From: Plasmodiophora brassicae
Taxonomy: Eukaryota > Endomyxa: Phytomyxea > Phytomyxea > Plasmodiophorida
Reading direction: 5' to 3'
Assembly (NCBI GenBank): GCA_036867785.1
Contig: CP145411.1
Location: 806,001-870,000, forward strand
DNA: 64,000 bases
Of this stretch, positions 1 through 12,139 are shown piece after piece (within the stretch, counting starts at the first letter, position 1; every line of letters starts with the position of its first letter). The notes under the pieces are model-generated. The model did no database searches. It was not told where the DNA came from and saw only the letters and a list, made by a program, of their open reading frames with translations. The translations under genes and the position numbers were made by a program.

Positions 1-45
1 TGTGCGACAGGTTCCTACTGGATGAATGACGGGGTGCGTTGTCAG

Positions 46-1752
46 GTGAAGCGCTGGCGATGTTCGAGAGAGCGGCGAACGCGGATCCAGACAGTGCCAC
101 AGCGGCGAACAACTATGGCGTGTGCCTGCAGAGGGCTGGAAACCCGGTCCAGGCGCTCAGGTGGTTGAGGGCCGCCCTGCACGTCAATGAGGACAACGTT
201 GCGGCTCTGTACAACACGGCCACGCTGCTGATCAGCATGTCCAGTTTCCGGGACGCCAAAGCGTTCCTCGATCAGGTGGCGGCACGATCCAAATTGTCGC
301 CAAACGCTCTCAACAACAGGGCGCTGTGCGTTCATGCCTCGGCTGTTGCGGCGACGTGCTGACAGGTGATCAGGTGCTACCAGAACATGGGCATGCTGGA
401 CGAAGCCATTGCCGACTACACGGAGGCGCTGCGTGTCGACAGCGGCCATCTGGATGCGAGGCTGAACCGTATCAGGGCGTATGCCCAGCAGATGGACTTC
501 CGCCGCGCCCTGACGGACGTCAACCATGTGAAGATGCGGTACGCCGATGACGGGCGCGTCGAGCACGAGCAACTGAGCCGCATTGCAACGTACTGCCGCG
601 CCTGGCAGCACACGCTCCGAGTTGCAATCGACCATATCTCGGTCGGCCTGGCCGAGCTTCCACCATTCTGCAGCGTCAATCTGCGAGCCGCCATCATCGT
701 TGATGAGGGTCTCATAGATCCGAGGTAAGGGCGGCGAGTCGGTCCCCGTGGTCTGATGGCGTAACCGGTTGCGAATCAGGGACATGGGTATGCCTGCGAG
801 CGCTTCGAATCGGCTCGTCATGGCCCTGCTGGAAGCAACGCCAAGCGACTCACCGCTGTCCGAGGCGATCAAGACTGCCTGCATGGCGCAGACACGCTCG
901 TCTCGCGAGGACGTCTCGAGGGCGCTCGTCCATGCTGTCTTCTTGGCGCAGACCACATCCAATGAGGACCTTCGCGCATTGCTACTCCAGTGGCGATGCG
1001 TCCTCCTGGTGCAACTGGGGCACCTGGACGAGGCTGCCAAGGAGCTTCACCTTGTGATCAACAATTCAAGTCGGCATCTGTCGACACGGTTTTCGCCGCT
1101 GGCGAATCTCGCCGGTCGCCTGCACGAGCACAACGGGCAACTCGAAGACGCGTTGCGTTCCTACGAGCGCGCACGTTCAATCGACCCTGCCAATGTCAGA
1201 TAGGACGTCGATGGCCAGAGGCCTCCTTGCTATCCGGGTCCCAACGGTTGAATGCTTCTAGGTGTTCGCCCAGCTGAACTGCGCCCGCTTGCTGGCAGCC
1301 GCCGACTACAACTATGACGCTTTCCGTGCGTTGTCGAAGGCGGTCGAGCTGGTTCAAGGTCGGGACCTGTCGGCGGCCCATGCTACATTGGCCCAAGCAC
1401 TGCACGCATACGTCGTGACAATCAGCAGCGGGACGAAGCACTGGCATGAGCTGGAGAAGGTTACTCGGGCGTAGGCGAGCCGGTGCTGCTTCTAAAACTC
1501 GCGTTTGGACAGTTGCAAGGGAAGTTGGCGGTCGCCATCGATGACGCAATGCACGAGGCCAGGACGGCCTACCACATTCACCAGGTGACCCGACAGGTCG
1601 ACACTATCATGCAGGAGTACCTACAGCGGTTCGAAGCGATCAGCAACGCGAAGGACGACTTCTTCTCGACCCTCAACATTGCTGACATGGACGTATCGTT
1701 AAACGCCGCGCTGGAAAAGATGGAGAAGGCTCTGCAGGACGATGAAACCTAA
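46..1752 (+). CDS. Tetratricopeptide-repeat protein, 5' partial
   Basis: This is the 3' part of a TPR protein. Five exons can be joined without a frame break: 46-325, 374-724, 780-1194, 1262-1459 and 1513-1752. The introns are 48-67 nt with GT/AG ends. The first visible exon follows a splice acceptor (gttgtcag), so the true start lies left of the window. TPR-type helical pairs are clear, for example NNYGVCLQRAGNPVQALRWL followed by ALYNTATLL, and MGMLDEAIADYTEALRVD. The last ~80 residues are a charged, coiled-coil-like tail (TIMQEYLQRFEAI). TPR arrays are protein-binding scaffolds. I cannot assign the orthologue (a ciliary or chaperone TPR protein are both possible). It runs tail to tail with importin beta. 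Confidence 0.75.
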
Positions 1753-1886
1753 TACATAACGGGAGACGCTAGTATAAACCATTCTGGGGATGTATGATCG
1801 ATCAAAGGCGTCAAGCAGCGACGAAACTGAAACGTGGGGATGCTGGGGAGGATTGCGGGGGTAACCGCAACAACGCTTGTGAGCAC

Positions 1887-4800
1887 TTACCGGCCTCGAA
1901 GCTGGCGCACCAAGTTGTTCGCCCACTGTGCATTATCAATAAGGCTCTGGTCGCCGGAAGCTAAACCTTGGTTGAGCAGCGCACTGATGCACGGGGCGTC
2001 AACAAGGTGACGCATGGCATCCTTCAAATTCTGGACAAGGTCTCCGATCAGACCAATTGCCGAGGCCAGGACACCACGCTCGCGGTCAGGGTCATTCGCG
2101 ATGAGCTCAAGAAATCCAACAACATGCGATGTAAACATCTGGAACTCGGACAGCTTGTTATCCTCCGCCAGACCCGCAATGATCCCGGAGTACGTGTCGA
2201 GGATACTGAGCCGAAGGGCATTGGCGAAGTCAATAGCAGCAAGATCCGGCGCGTGATCAAACTTGGTTTGCGAAGCTTCAATTAAGACACGCATCACGTG
2301 TTGAACGTAACGATCGAATCGACCTGAAAGCAGCTCGTTAGTAGGCTCCATCACAGAGTGTACAATAAGACAGACCTCTGAGCGCAAGAGCAATGTCGCC
2401 AAAGCATGAAATAATGTGAGGTTTGACGGTCCGTTCCAGGTTAGGGTTGGAAAGGTCGCGCAGGAGGATGTTCACGAATTCGTCGCAATGAGGAGTAACA
2501 GCTGGTCCAAGAGCTCGGCAGACGTCGCCCAAGACCCCAACCGACACCTGGCAGACCTGTAAACATACACGGGATCAGTACAGAGAAACGATACGAGATG
2601 AACCGACATCACATACCTGCGGTTCGAACGTATTGTTCAGGCCTTCGACAAGGAACGGCTTCAACGCATCAACATATTTCGCAAAGTCTGACTGCACGCA
2701 CGACGCAACAACCCCAATTGCCATGAAAGCCTCCTCGTTCAGCGTTGCACTCTTGGCCTGCAGGACACGCAGGAACATCATCATGAGCCCATCTGCATGC
2801 TGAGCAATAGTACGCGAGTCCATGCGAATGATAATCGCTTGCAGAGCGCCACACAAAAGACCCTGCACTTCACACGAACGTTCATCTGAAGTCCCGACAG
2901 CCAAGCTGCGCTGCAGCCGCTCCATGAGAGTTATCATGAGACGCTCGATTGATGGGAAGCAATCTCGCGCCGCCGTGGAGATAAGAACACTGATCGCTTC
3001 ATAGGCCGAACACAGAAGTCGCGTGTCGGGAAGGTCCTGGCGATCAGTGGCCTCCAGTAACGCAGCAATGAGGCCTTCGAAATACTGGTAATTGTGAATT
3101 TAGCCACAAGGAGCACAGCAATAACGAGACGCAGGTGGTACCTTCGACAGTTCTGACGTCGGAGCATCCTTGGACTCGACAGCTTCCGCTAGGCAGTGAA
3201 TCGCCCAGCAGATATGGCTTGCAATAGGTGGTTGATCTTTCATTCCGACCAGGAATGCATGCATGAGCTTGTTCAACATCTGCTGGTCGATAATTTCGGG
3301 CAGAACGTCACAAATTCTTCCGACAGTCCACGCAGCCGTATCGCGCACATGCACTGAGGGATCTTTCATGTGCCCAAGAATGACTGTCCAGAGAAGATCA
3401 GGTTAATGGGCATGGACAACGCAGCTATAGAAAGCAAACCATCGAAGGCAACGGAAACGAGGCGGGCCAACGTTCCTTTCGAGGGCCCATCCAGAATTGA
3501 ACCGAACGCAAGCGTCGCGGCTTCCCTGGCATGCCAGTTATCGGAGCGAATGTTCTGTTCAACGAACGGTAGCACGTAAGGAACGACGTTATCCTTAACT
3601 GCTTGTGCCAATAGCGACAGGCAAAGACCTAAACGGGGCATTAAGGTTTGCTAAGTAGCATGTCTGGTCGTAATTACCAGAAGCCGTAGCAACGTTCCAC
3701 GTGTCGTCGGAAAACTCGTCAACATCTTCGGCCTGCTTAAGCAGACACTGCTGAAGCAGAGGAACAAGGGGTTCCAGAACAACGTTCGCGAAGTTTCGGC
3801 AACTCCTGTAGGGAGGCTTCTTCTTCTCCATGCACTACAATCAGGTCAGAACCAAGAGAAACTCCACAACGTGCTTAAGCGAACCTCTTCAACGATCTCA
3901 GCGATCAAGATTTCTTCGTCACAGATGCTTGACCAAAATTCAATGGCTTGCAGGGCGACCTCTTCAACGTCGTTGGTAATGGCGTTCCTTGTCAGCACGA
4001 AAATCTACAGTAGTCTCTGAGAACTGTCGAACGGGCAACAAGGCTAGACTAGGTCGAACCTGGTTCATGTACGCGTCGATCTGATCATAATACAGGGACG
4101 CGACTTTGACCAGGCAAAGGAAAGCAGCGACGCGAACCTTGGAATCAGGTGATGCCGCAGCAGACAAGATCATGGTCATGATCAGATTTCGCTCGTTCTC
4201 CACGAGCATGTTGTTCTTGGCGAACTCCAGGGAATTTGCCAAGGCAGTTGTAGCCGCCAGTTTAACCGCCTGGTTGGTCTCGCCCTCCATCATACCTTGC
4301 GAGATTGCATTCAAGATATCAGCAGAGCTGCTCTGCAGTTGCTCCGGAACCTAGAAATCCACATTGGAGCACAGCTCACTCCAGATCGCGCAGCAGTGGA
4401 CTCACCTCTTCGCAAACGTATCCAAGCGCCTCAAAGGTGCTCTGCTTGAGGTCGGCGTTGGGTGCTGCTGCTATGTTGTGCAGTAAAATTCGGACAAGAT
4501 CAGGCCACAGGCCCTGCGGGATATCGATCGCGGCAATCTTCGCGACGACCATGGCGGCAGTCGAGCGCGCTTCGCGCAACGGTGCACCAAGAGTCGTCAG
4601 CACAGCTTGCTTGATACCCACACGGACCTGGACAATGTGGTCAGAAACGAGGGGCGGGCATGGCAGTTATTACGGGACCTCAAGCGGGAGCGCATTCCAC
4701 CTCTGATTGAGGGCCGACTGCCGGAGATCATCTTTGGCGACTAGGGAGTTCTTGACAAGAATACCGGCCAAATGACGAGCGATTGCCGGCTTCTGAGGGT

Positions 4801-5068
4801 CACGAAGCTCCGCGCACAGCGATGTAATATAGACGGGCTATCATATCCACAGCCATAATCAGTCTGGCAGCCTCGAAAGAACGCAGTCGTAGGGGGACGT
4901 ACAAAATTTTCGGCCTCGAGCCTCAGCAAGTTCTGCTCAGCGGGCGTGCGGAGCGCCGCATCTGCAATCACACCCGGTTACAACCATGGCGCAGGGCAGG
5001 CGCGCACGTCAAGGCAAACCAGAGCCACTGGCGTGCACAAGCAGTTCGGTCAGCGAAATCGTTTCCAT
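1887..5068 (-). CDS. KPNB1: Importin subunit beta-1 (karyopherin beta-1)
   Basis: This HEAT-repeat receptor carries importin-alpha/NLS cargo through the nuclear pore and is released by Ran-GTP. Many short exons on the minus strand give blocks close to human KPNB1: [67 protein letters not shown] and the tail [12 protein letters not shown]. The start is set by homology: ATG at 5066-5068 gives [17 protein letters not shown] 58-nt intron (4962-5019) then joins it to [20 protein letters not shown], matching the first HEAT helix of the family. The length, about 870 aa, is normal. The locus is divergent from the longin-like gene and shares its upstream region. Inner exon borders were not all fixed base by base. 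Confidence 0.93.
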
Positions 5069-5468
5069 TGTCGCGTCCGGCGGTGGTCAGCGTGAAGCGT
5101 TCCTGCGTTGCCCCGCGCCCGCGCCCACACGACAGCGCGCCCCACCAGATTCTGCAAATGACTGCGTGCGGCGCCGCAATAGTAAACGCCGCCACTGCAC
5201 CCGCCGCGCTGGACAACTTTTCCCGCAGCTTCACGCTATCCTGCCCTCGTTATTAGACGTCGCCGGCCGCGCCGCATCGTGTGGCACACGCCCATCATCA
5301 GAACTGGCAACAGCAAACCTCCCCTTGTATTACTCGGCAGAATCGATGCCTGCGATCCAGCAACAGGTTGGTTCCCGTGTCTTCACCGGGGGGTCACCGC
5401 GGCGGCAGGATGTGACTATGGAGTGCTGTGAGTCGTCCATGGCTCATGGTAGTGTGCGAGTTCAAGTG
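5069..5468. other. Shared 5' region of importin beta and the longin-like gene
   Basis: About 400 bp lie between the two divergent starts. It is GC-rich, with no conserved protein and no repeat that I can see. The long open frame that crosses it is overlapped by the importin first exon and has no family match. It probably holds both promoters. No TATA-like or other motif is convincing. Confidence 0.4.
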
Positions 5469-6152
5469 ATGGTATGTGTCGTCAGCAAGCGTTGCCGAGG
5501 GTCGATGCGGGGTGGCCGCCGACGGAACAACCGACCAGGAGTGTCCGTGGGCGCCTGTCGGGGCGCGCAGCGTGGCATGCGGCGCGTCGTGGTGTACGAA
5601 CGGCAATCGGGTGTCTGCCTGTTCAGTGAGACTTGGGGGACCTGGAAGGGCGACCAGTCGCGGGGCAAGATCTGCGGCCTCGTTCAGTTCTTCTTCCAGC
5701 TGGCCAGGGAGATCGACGATGACGGCCAGGTGTCGCGGGTCATGTTCCATGATCCGGTCAAGCTCGAGAAGCTTCGCCCGACGTCGTACCACTCCCGGTT
5801 TCCGACGCTGACGTCGAGAACGACGACCAGGAAGAAGGGCTCGTCCGAGTCCGGGGCCGTTGATTTCTCGGATGGTGCCGGTCTCAGCATGACCTGCGCT
5901 CAAAAGGATCGCCTCGTCTCGGCCGCCTTCTTCGAAGATGATGTTGACGCCAGCGTCATGCAACGAATCACGTCGCTTATTCTGGAGAAGTTCGTGGAGC
6001 GGTTCCCGACGCAGATCAACGCCATCCTTCCGATGTGTGACGACGTCGCCAGGACACCAGACTGTGTCGTCGACGAGGACAAGGTCATGGCACCATTTGC
6101 GTCATTCGCTGAGAGTGTCCAAGAGATCCGAAAGAGCCACTTTAAAGTATGA
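5469..6152 (+). CDS. Longin-like small protein, family not recognised
   Basis: The core reads VVVYERQSGVCLFSETW, then GLVQFFFQLAREI, and ends with a long helix (VMQRITSLILEKFVERFP) and the tail SVQEIRKSHFKV. A beta-hairpin start, an amphipathic helix and a second strand/helix set resemble the longin fold of SNARE, adaptor and tethering-complex subunits. This is inference from pattern, and I cannot name the orthologue. Translation could begin at an ATG (5469-5471) directly followed by a GTATGT donor, with a 99-nt intron to the acceptor at 5570, or at the internal ATG 5577. About residues 60-100 (5760-5890) are open in frame but look less conserved and may hide another intron. It is convergent with uL15. 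Confidence 0.55.
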   Translation: MVCVVSKRCRGSMRGGRRRNNRPGVSVGACRGAQRGMRRVVVYERQSGVCLFSETWGTWKGDQSRGKICGLVQFFFQLAREIDDDGQVSRVMFHDPVKLEKLRPTSYHSRFPTLTSRTTTRKKGSSESGAVDFSDGAGLSMTCAQKDRLVSAAFFEDDVDASVMQRITSLILEKFVERFPTQINAILPMCDDVARTPDCVVDEDKVMAPFASFAESVQEIRKSHFKV

Positions 6153-6275
6153 TGGCGCGGGATCTAATTCTACATTATATACGATCCCGTATTTATTGCC
6201 CCTGCGATCTAGAACGAACGAAACGTTTGCTGAGACAAAATCGAAATGTTCCGTTTAGCTATTGGAAGTGACAAT

Positions 6276-6728
6276 TCAGCAAGTGAGAACGGCAATACCG
6301 CCGGCCGCGTTGATCTTCTCCTCGGCCTTCTTGCTGAAGAACTTGGCCTTGACGATGCAGGGCTGGTCAGGGATGAGACCCTTGCCGAGGACCTTCGAGT
6401 ATCCAGCCAGAGTCACGTCGATGACGGGGACCTTCTTGTTGTTCGCGTCGAGATCGGCGTACTTCTCGCGCGTCTGCTCAGACACCAGCGTCCACAGCTT
6501 CTCGACGTTGATCGTGGGGCAGTGGTACTTCTGGTTCGTCTTGTGGAAGTAGCGCATGCCGACCTTACCGAAGTAACCCGGGTGGTACTTATCCATCAGG
6601 ATGCGGTGGTGGTGCATACCACCGGCGTTACCTCGACCACCAGGATGCTTCCTGTGCTTGCCAACACGACCATGGCCAGCCGAGACGTGACCACGCTTCT
6701 TGCGGGTGTTCTTCAACCGAGTCGTCAT
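6276..6728 (-). CDS. RPL27A: 60S ribosomal protein L27a (uL15)
   Basis: This is a large-subunit ribosomal protein. The single exon encodes 150 aa, beginning [20 protein letters not shown], with the family hallmark [16 protein letters not shown], the core [15 protein letters not shown] and the end [11 protein letters not shown]. Length and motifs match eukaryotic L27a/L28 along the full protein. It is one of the few intronless genes here. Its 3' end faces the longin-like gene, and its short 5' region (6729-6876) also holds the 3' end of the FOCAD-like gene on the same strand. Confidence 0.97.
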   Translation of the reverse strand: MTTRLKNTRKKRGHVSAGHGRVGKHRKHPGGRGNAGGMHHHRILMDKYHPGYFGKVGMRYFHKTNQKYHCPTINVEKLWTLVSEQTREKYADLDANNKKVPVIDVTLAGYSKVLGKGLIPDQPCIVKAKFFSKKAEEKINAAGGIAVLTC

Positions 6729-6876
6729 GGCGATTCACACAGCGTCCTGGATGCGGATTCCGCCCACGGTGTCCGCGAACGCACGGACTCCGCGTATATG
6801 GAGAGCCGCCCTAATGCCGACGCACTGAAAAACGTCCGAACATGAGCGTCCAGGTTGTAGCAGCAGGTAAGCTCCA

Positions 6877-9800
6877 TTATATTATCGTGAACAGCTCGTG
6901 GACAATGACAGGAGCACAGCGGGGGAGTTCCTGCCCAACGGCGACGAGAGACGGAACAAGGGACGATATGACGTTAGGGTCTGGCGCTTTTGCTCGCGAT
7001 TCGTCTGCAGATGGCGAAACGAGTCGAACCAAACGCCTAACAACAGTATCGATGCTGAAGTCATCCCATGATGCAATTGAGGTAGGCAGAGATGTAGCTA
7101 GCTGCCTCAGGTCACCGGCCAGGAATGGCCGCCCCCAGGCACAGACCATTTCGCCAATGACGTGCAGTGCCATATTAGGCTCGGGAGATGCTGCTGCCAA
7201 ATCAAACAGATTTAGAAGCCAAGACAGCCGTTGAGGCGGGGCGATGGCTTCAGCGCACGCTTGGGCAAGAACAGGCACGAGCCAACCAACAGTGTCTTGC
7301 CTCGCCAGAGGTCCTACAACGATGGTGCGAGCAGACTGTAACACAGATATGTCAAGCGTGCCCCGACGAACCAGTTCACAGCGAACGAAGATGCCAGCCA
7401 GGTTCACGGGGGTGAACTCGTTGGTAACAGGAAGGGCGCTGTCAATCTCGTTGATACCAACAATTTCGAAGCACGAGGCGTACAATCGAGATGACTGACT
7501 TGATGCACCCGCAGCGATAATAAGCTTCGCTAGCTCATCGCTGGCCAATGTTTGAATTGCCGCAGACTTCACTCTGTGATCAGGAACGGACTGAAAGACA
7601 CATCGAAAACCGGTCAGCATTGCATTCAGAAACGAGGGTTGCTGATTCGGCGAACAAGCCAGCTTAGAAAGTGCATGAAACAATTCAGATGACTGCACAG
7701 AATCAATACAGCACACGACGTGGAGCAGATTTCGCAGAAGGCTCAGCTGGATAGCCGACGGATGCGACGAGAATGGCTTCACCATTGCCAAAACGACATT
7801 CTTCAGTGCATCATCGGCTTTCGCCTGTTGGAGAAGCAGCTCTAACGCAGGAACTTGTAGGACGAGCTCATCCCTGAGCCATGAATAAGATAAGGCGTGG
7901 AGCAAATAATAAAGATATCCATACAGCGAGGCATTATTGTGCAGAACCTTTACGATTCGGGTAAAAGCGGCAGCTGCAATCGGCAGCCTTATTTGTGGTT
8001 TGCCGAGCGACGCTTGTAGAAGGGCACGTGTAACCGAAGCCAACTGCCGGTTGCCCATGCTCCTCGACTGGACAGAGTCGCATAGAATATAGAGTAGCGA
8101 ACCTGGTGGGGCTCCACGTTTGGCGTCTCGACTCGACCGCTCCTTCGGGAACGCCAAGGACGATAGCATCCCAAGCGTGAAGACCGCCGTTTCCACTACC
8201 TGGAAACAGCATATTCAGTAGGCAATCGAAGTGCACGGGAACCTGACGCGCACCGATGGATCCTTCCCTGATTTCGCCAACGATACCAGTGCGTCATAAA
8301 ACGACACACCATTGTCGTGAAATAGGGATTCGAACGTTTGCAGAGATGGCGATAAGTTTCCCTCAAACGGGTTGATCGGGTTAGCGCCCAACAGTGAAGC
8401 GATCCCCAGAAGACACCCTTGGGACACATTGCATCCCGTGGTCGACGCAGCCGCATTTCCGGTTGAATGACGTTCCAGAAGGTGTAGCAGGCGCGATGCA
8501 ATTTCTTGTACGAAACCGCCAGGCAACAATGCGAAATTATAAGAGGAACAATGAAGTGCGTTCGTCAGCGCTCCAATGGCAACGCAAGCCGCCGCACACG
8601 GATTAGCTTTGGAGAGTTCAGCGACGTGCAGGGATACGACGTCGTGTAGCAAGTCTGCTCCAATAACACCTTTCGAGAATAGACGGATACTGAGGTCACC
8701 GATGCACCAAAACGAAGCTGCGATACACCAAGTCAGTATGTGTTAATCATATTTGAATAATGGAAAGCCTAACCATTCCTGCATTCGTACATGTTGTCCG
8801 ATGAAATTCTGTCAAGAAGCTTTGTATGGAGATCTAATAGGAACTGGTCCATACCAGCCCGAGCCCCTGCAGAGATAACCCACGACAGACCGACAGCGCA
8901 AGGCGCGACGATAGAATAGCCAACTTCCTCTGAGGTCGCTGATGATTCAAACGCTCCGGTGTACAAAACATTCGCAGAACACCCAATCAGGTTAACCCTG
9001 TCTGGACTAATCGATGACGAACTGTCGTCAAGCCCACTCTGGACAAGGCCGTCGCAAAAGATACCAAGGCCGATTACAGCGGCTGAAGCGGTGCCGGATT
9101 GGGTACAACGATGCTTCGACAGCAATATGTCGAAAGCTTGCTGTCGTCGAACACAGTCCGTCGGGTGAAGTGCTGCAGCAGTCATCGACAACGCCAGCAG
9201 CGCCGGCGCCTGAACTGTCTTCAAAGATACATCTGAGGCATCAGCGGCGTTCAAGATATGGAGATGGATGCGCTCGGTTACGTCCATATAACCCCAAGAC
9301 GAAGCTCTGATTGCAAGACCAGCGAGGCACAGCAGCGCATTGCCACGCCTCCGACTGTCCCCGATATCCAAGTCGAGCAGTTGCTTTTCAATACGCTCGA
9401 GAGCGGCCAAATGCGTTGTAGGTGCTGAGGCACTATCGGCAACGAGACCAGTGACGATTCGGCTAGCATATCGGCGCCATGCGTAGCACATAGTGGGGAT
9501 GAACACAGATTGAGCTAGTGCAGCCTTGTCCAGACAATCCGCGGTATTACTAGCAGTGGATGGCCGATCGGATAGATACGCGATTGCACATGCGGACAGT
9601 GCATCCCTTAAGCAGGGCCGACTGTCTGGAACATGCGCCATCTCCGAAAGATCTGACCGGGCAGAGCGGATGATCCAAGAGCAGTTGTTGGGGACATCGC
9701 CAACGATATCATCTGCCCTTTTGACTTTGATGTCAGTAACTGTCGAGCTGGATCGGACAAGCTGGAGATTGCATGCCAGCCCGGAAAGAGTCTCCAGTGC

Positions 9801-11867
9801 CTTCCGCACTCGTCCCGATGGCTCCTGCTCCAGTCGTTCCACAACTCCAAGGGTGAAGCTTCGATCCAGAAAGAATTCAGCCGCTTCCGAGTTGGTAAAC
9901 GCATCGGATGCGATCGCCTGCCGCACGAAGCGTGACAGAACTTGGCAAGCCGATATCCGGACCTCAACATGAGGAGATAAACGCGGATGACTCAGATCCC
10001 ACAGATAATGAAGAATCGGCCGCTGGAATTCGTTGTCTTCATCTGATTCATGATCGACAAGCTGGGAGCACTCCAGCAAAGAGCACAGTTTGCGCAAAGC
10101 GATTGGATTTCTGCCAACGCAGAACTGGCGAATGCGGCGCTTCTCAAGAACGCCGTACACGACCCCAAAGTCAAGAAAGAACGATAGGCAGAGAGTACGA
10201 ATGGATTCTAGGGCAAGTGCCACGATGACAGGATCAGAATCCTCAAGAAGTTGCTGGAGAAGCGGAACCAGTTGAAGAGCATTGTCACCGCTGTGGGAGC
10301 AAACAGTACTGACGGATGCCGCAACAGCGGCTCGTATGACGCGACTCTCAGACGTATGCATGCGAAGAAGAAACTCGTGCAATCGAGAAAACGACCGTGG
10401 CTCTATAACACATAACGACGTAAGTAGATGAACGCAAAGCGCTTGAAGCGATGTGTTCGGGTGGTTCCCAAGCGGCAAAATTACGCGAAGGGCACGAGAA
10501 AGGCCCTGTGGTTGACGAGCAAGCATAGGCAGAAAGAGCAACAATTCCAAACGAGTGCACTCGTTCTGGTCATCTCGCAAACGATGCAGAATCGCCGGAA
10601 GGATAGTCAGTGCCTGGTCGCCGTGATCACGGGCCAGCAATTGGAAATAATTCCTGGCAATTCCTAAGTCGTCCGGGTTGCCACTATCGATTGTGGCGCT
10701 AATGAACAACTTGACATTTCGCCAATCAGATCCTTCGATGGCAGTGACATTGCGGATACAGGAGGACGTGCGTGGTTGCGAAGATAGAACTTGAAAGACA
10801 GCAAGAGCATCAGTAATGCCTGGAAACTTCCAGACGTCGAGAACAGACGGTAACGATTCCGAACCGTAAGAAATCATTGTTTCTTCTGTGTCCGAAATAC
10901 TGACAACCAATTCATCGGCTCGACGAAGGACGTCTACAGCAGCAGTCGAAACAGCAGTCGAAGAGAGTATCTCAAGCAACCGAGGCCTTAGCAATGCAAT
11001 CGCTGCAGCAACTTGACATGTGGTTCGCTTATACGGAAACGCGCTGATCGAATCGATAACAAGCGCAATCAAGTCCAGCATGGCGCACTGGTCATGTGCC
11101 GTCAGAACGCCTTCATGGAAATGGAGGTTCCAGGCTAGGATAGCCAGCACGCGCGGATCGGTTGCAAGGAGCGGGTCCAACGAGAACAAGTAAGACAGTG
11201 ACCGAACGTGGCCTTCAGACGGAATGCCGTGCAGGCCACCGAACGTCAGACCTTCCAGCGAAAGACCGACGATTCGCCAAGCAAGATTCAAACATTTGGG
11301 CAAACCATGAGCACCAACGTCGACGTCGAATAGGGCATCGATAAGATCTCGGAGCGAGTCCTCGCGAAACATATGCCAATAACCGTTGTGCGTGTTTGGA
11401 AACGCCCCTGACAGATGGATCGCCCGAATATCAACGAACAACGTGATAATCTCCAAGGATAGCGCAGGACGCTGCCTGCTGATCGCGAGAAGCGTGGAGT
11501 GAAGTGGCAACCATAGTGACGACAGCTTGTCGGTTTTAAAAAGGTCCTTGACAAACGGGACCAGGCGACCAACATGGCGTGATGGTGTTCGCACGTAATT
11601 CCGAATCCCACTCAGTATCGACGGAAAGCAATCAGGTCGGATGGACAACGCCCGCGTTAGAGCCGACGCGGTGACCGGGCTGGTGTCGTCGACGAGCACG
11701 ACGACGACATCCACCAGAGCGACCGCCAGATTGTGCACTGCCCGCGTTCGCGGCGCGTCCGATATCGCGCCCAGCAGTCCCTGCACCAGCGACTCCCCCT
11801 GGAGGCAGGTGCATCGCGGCTGCGCGGCCTCGACCCGTCCCACAATCTCAGCTGCACTCATCGTCAT
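6877..11867 (-). CDS. Focadhesin / RST1-like giant HEAT-repeat protein
   Basis: Three long exons (starting near 11867, 8702 and 8190) join to about 1,620 aa of helical repeats. The first junction joins RNG to ASFWCIGDLS and the second joins KDPSVR to VVETAVFTLG, both through short GT...AG introns. Resemblance to focadhesin includes IRPDCFPSILSGI near the N-terminus, the NALLCLAGLAIRASSW block, and AVFTLGMLSSLAF, which sits where human FOCAD has a similar 'NAVWLLGHLH' segment. FOCAD and its plant counterpart RST1 are known partners of the SKI complex in cytoplasmic RNA-exosome decay. The function here is inferred from that. Start: ATG at 11865-11867. Orthology needs a profile search, and a generic ARM/HEAT protein is the alternative. 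Confidence 0.6.
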
Positions 11868-12139
11868 GCTGAATCTGCGCCGCGGCGAACGGCAGGTCGC
11901 GCCGATGCAATTGGCTCCACTGTGACCCGACTCGACATCCGCGTAGAACTTCTGGGCAAATTAGAAGGTCAGGACTCAGGAGACCATAAGCGGTACGTAT
12001 GACCTATCCACTATTCCGTTGCGGATCGGAGGAAGGACTGCCCTTCATGATACTGCGTACATTGGGATGGGTTCACACTTCGGAGGAAGGCCTAGCAGTC
12101 ACAGGGTCCTCGGCCTGAATCATTTGGGAATTCAAGGGT

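Noticed and set aside
4986-5400. N-terminal extension of the longin-like protein from ATG 4986
   Set aside because: It overlaps the importin beta first exon and intron antisense, and the sequence ([13 protein letters not shown]...) is not protein-like.
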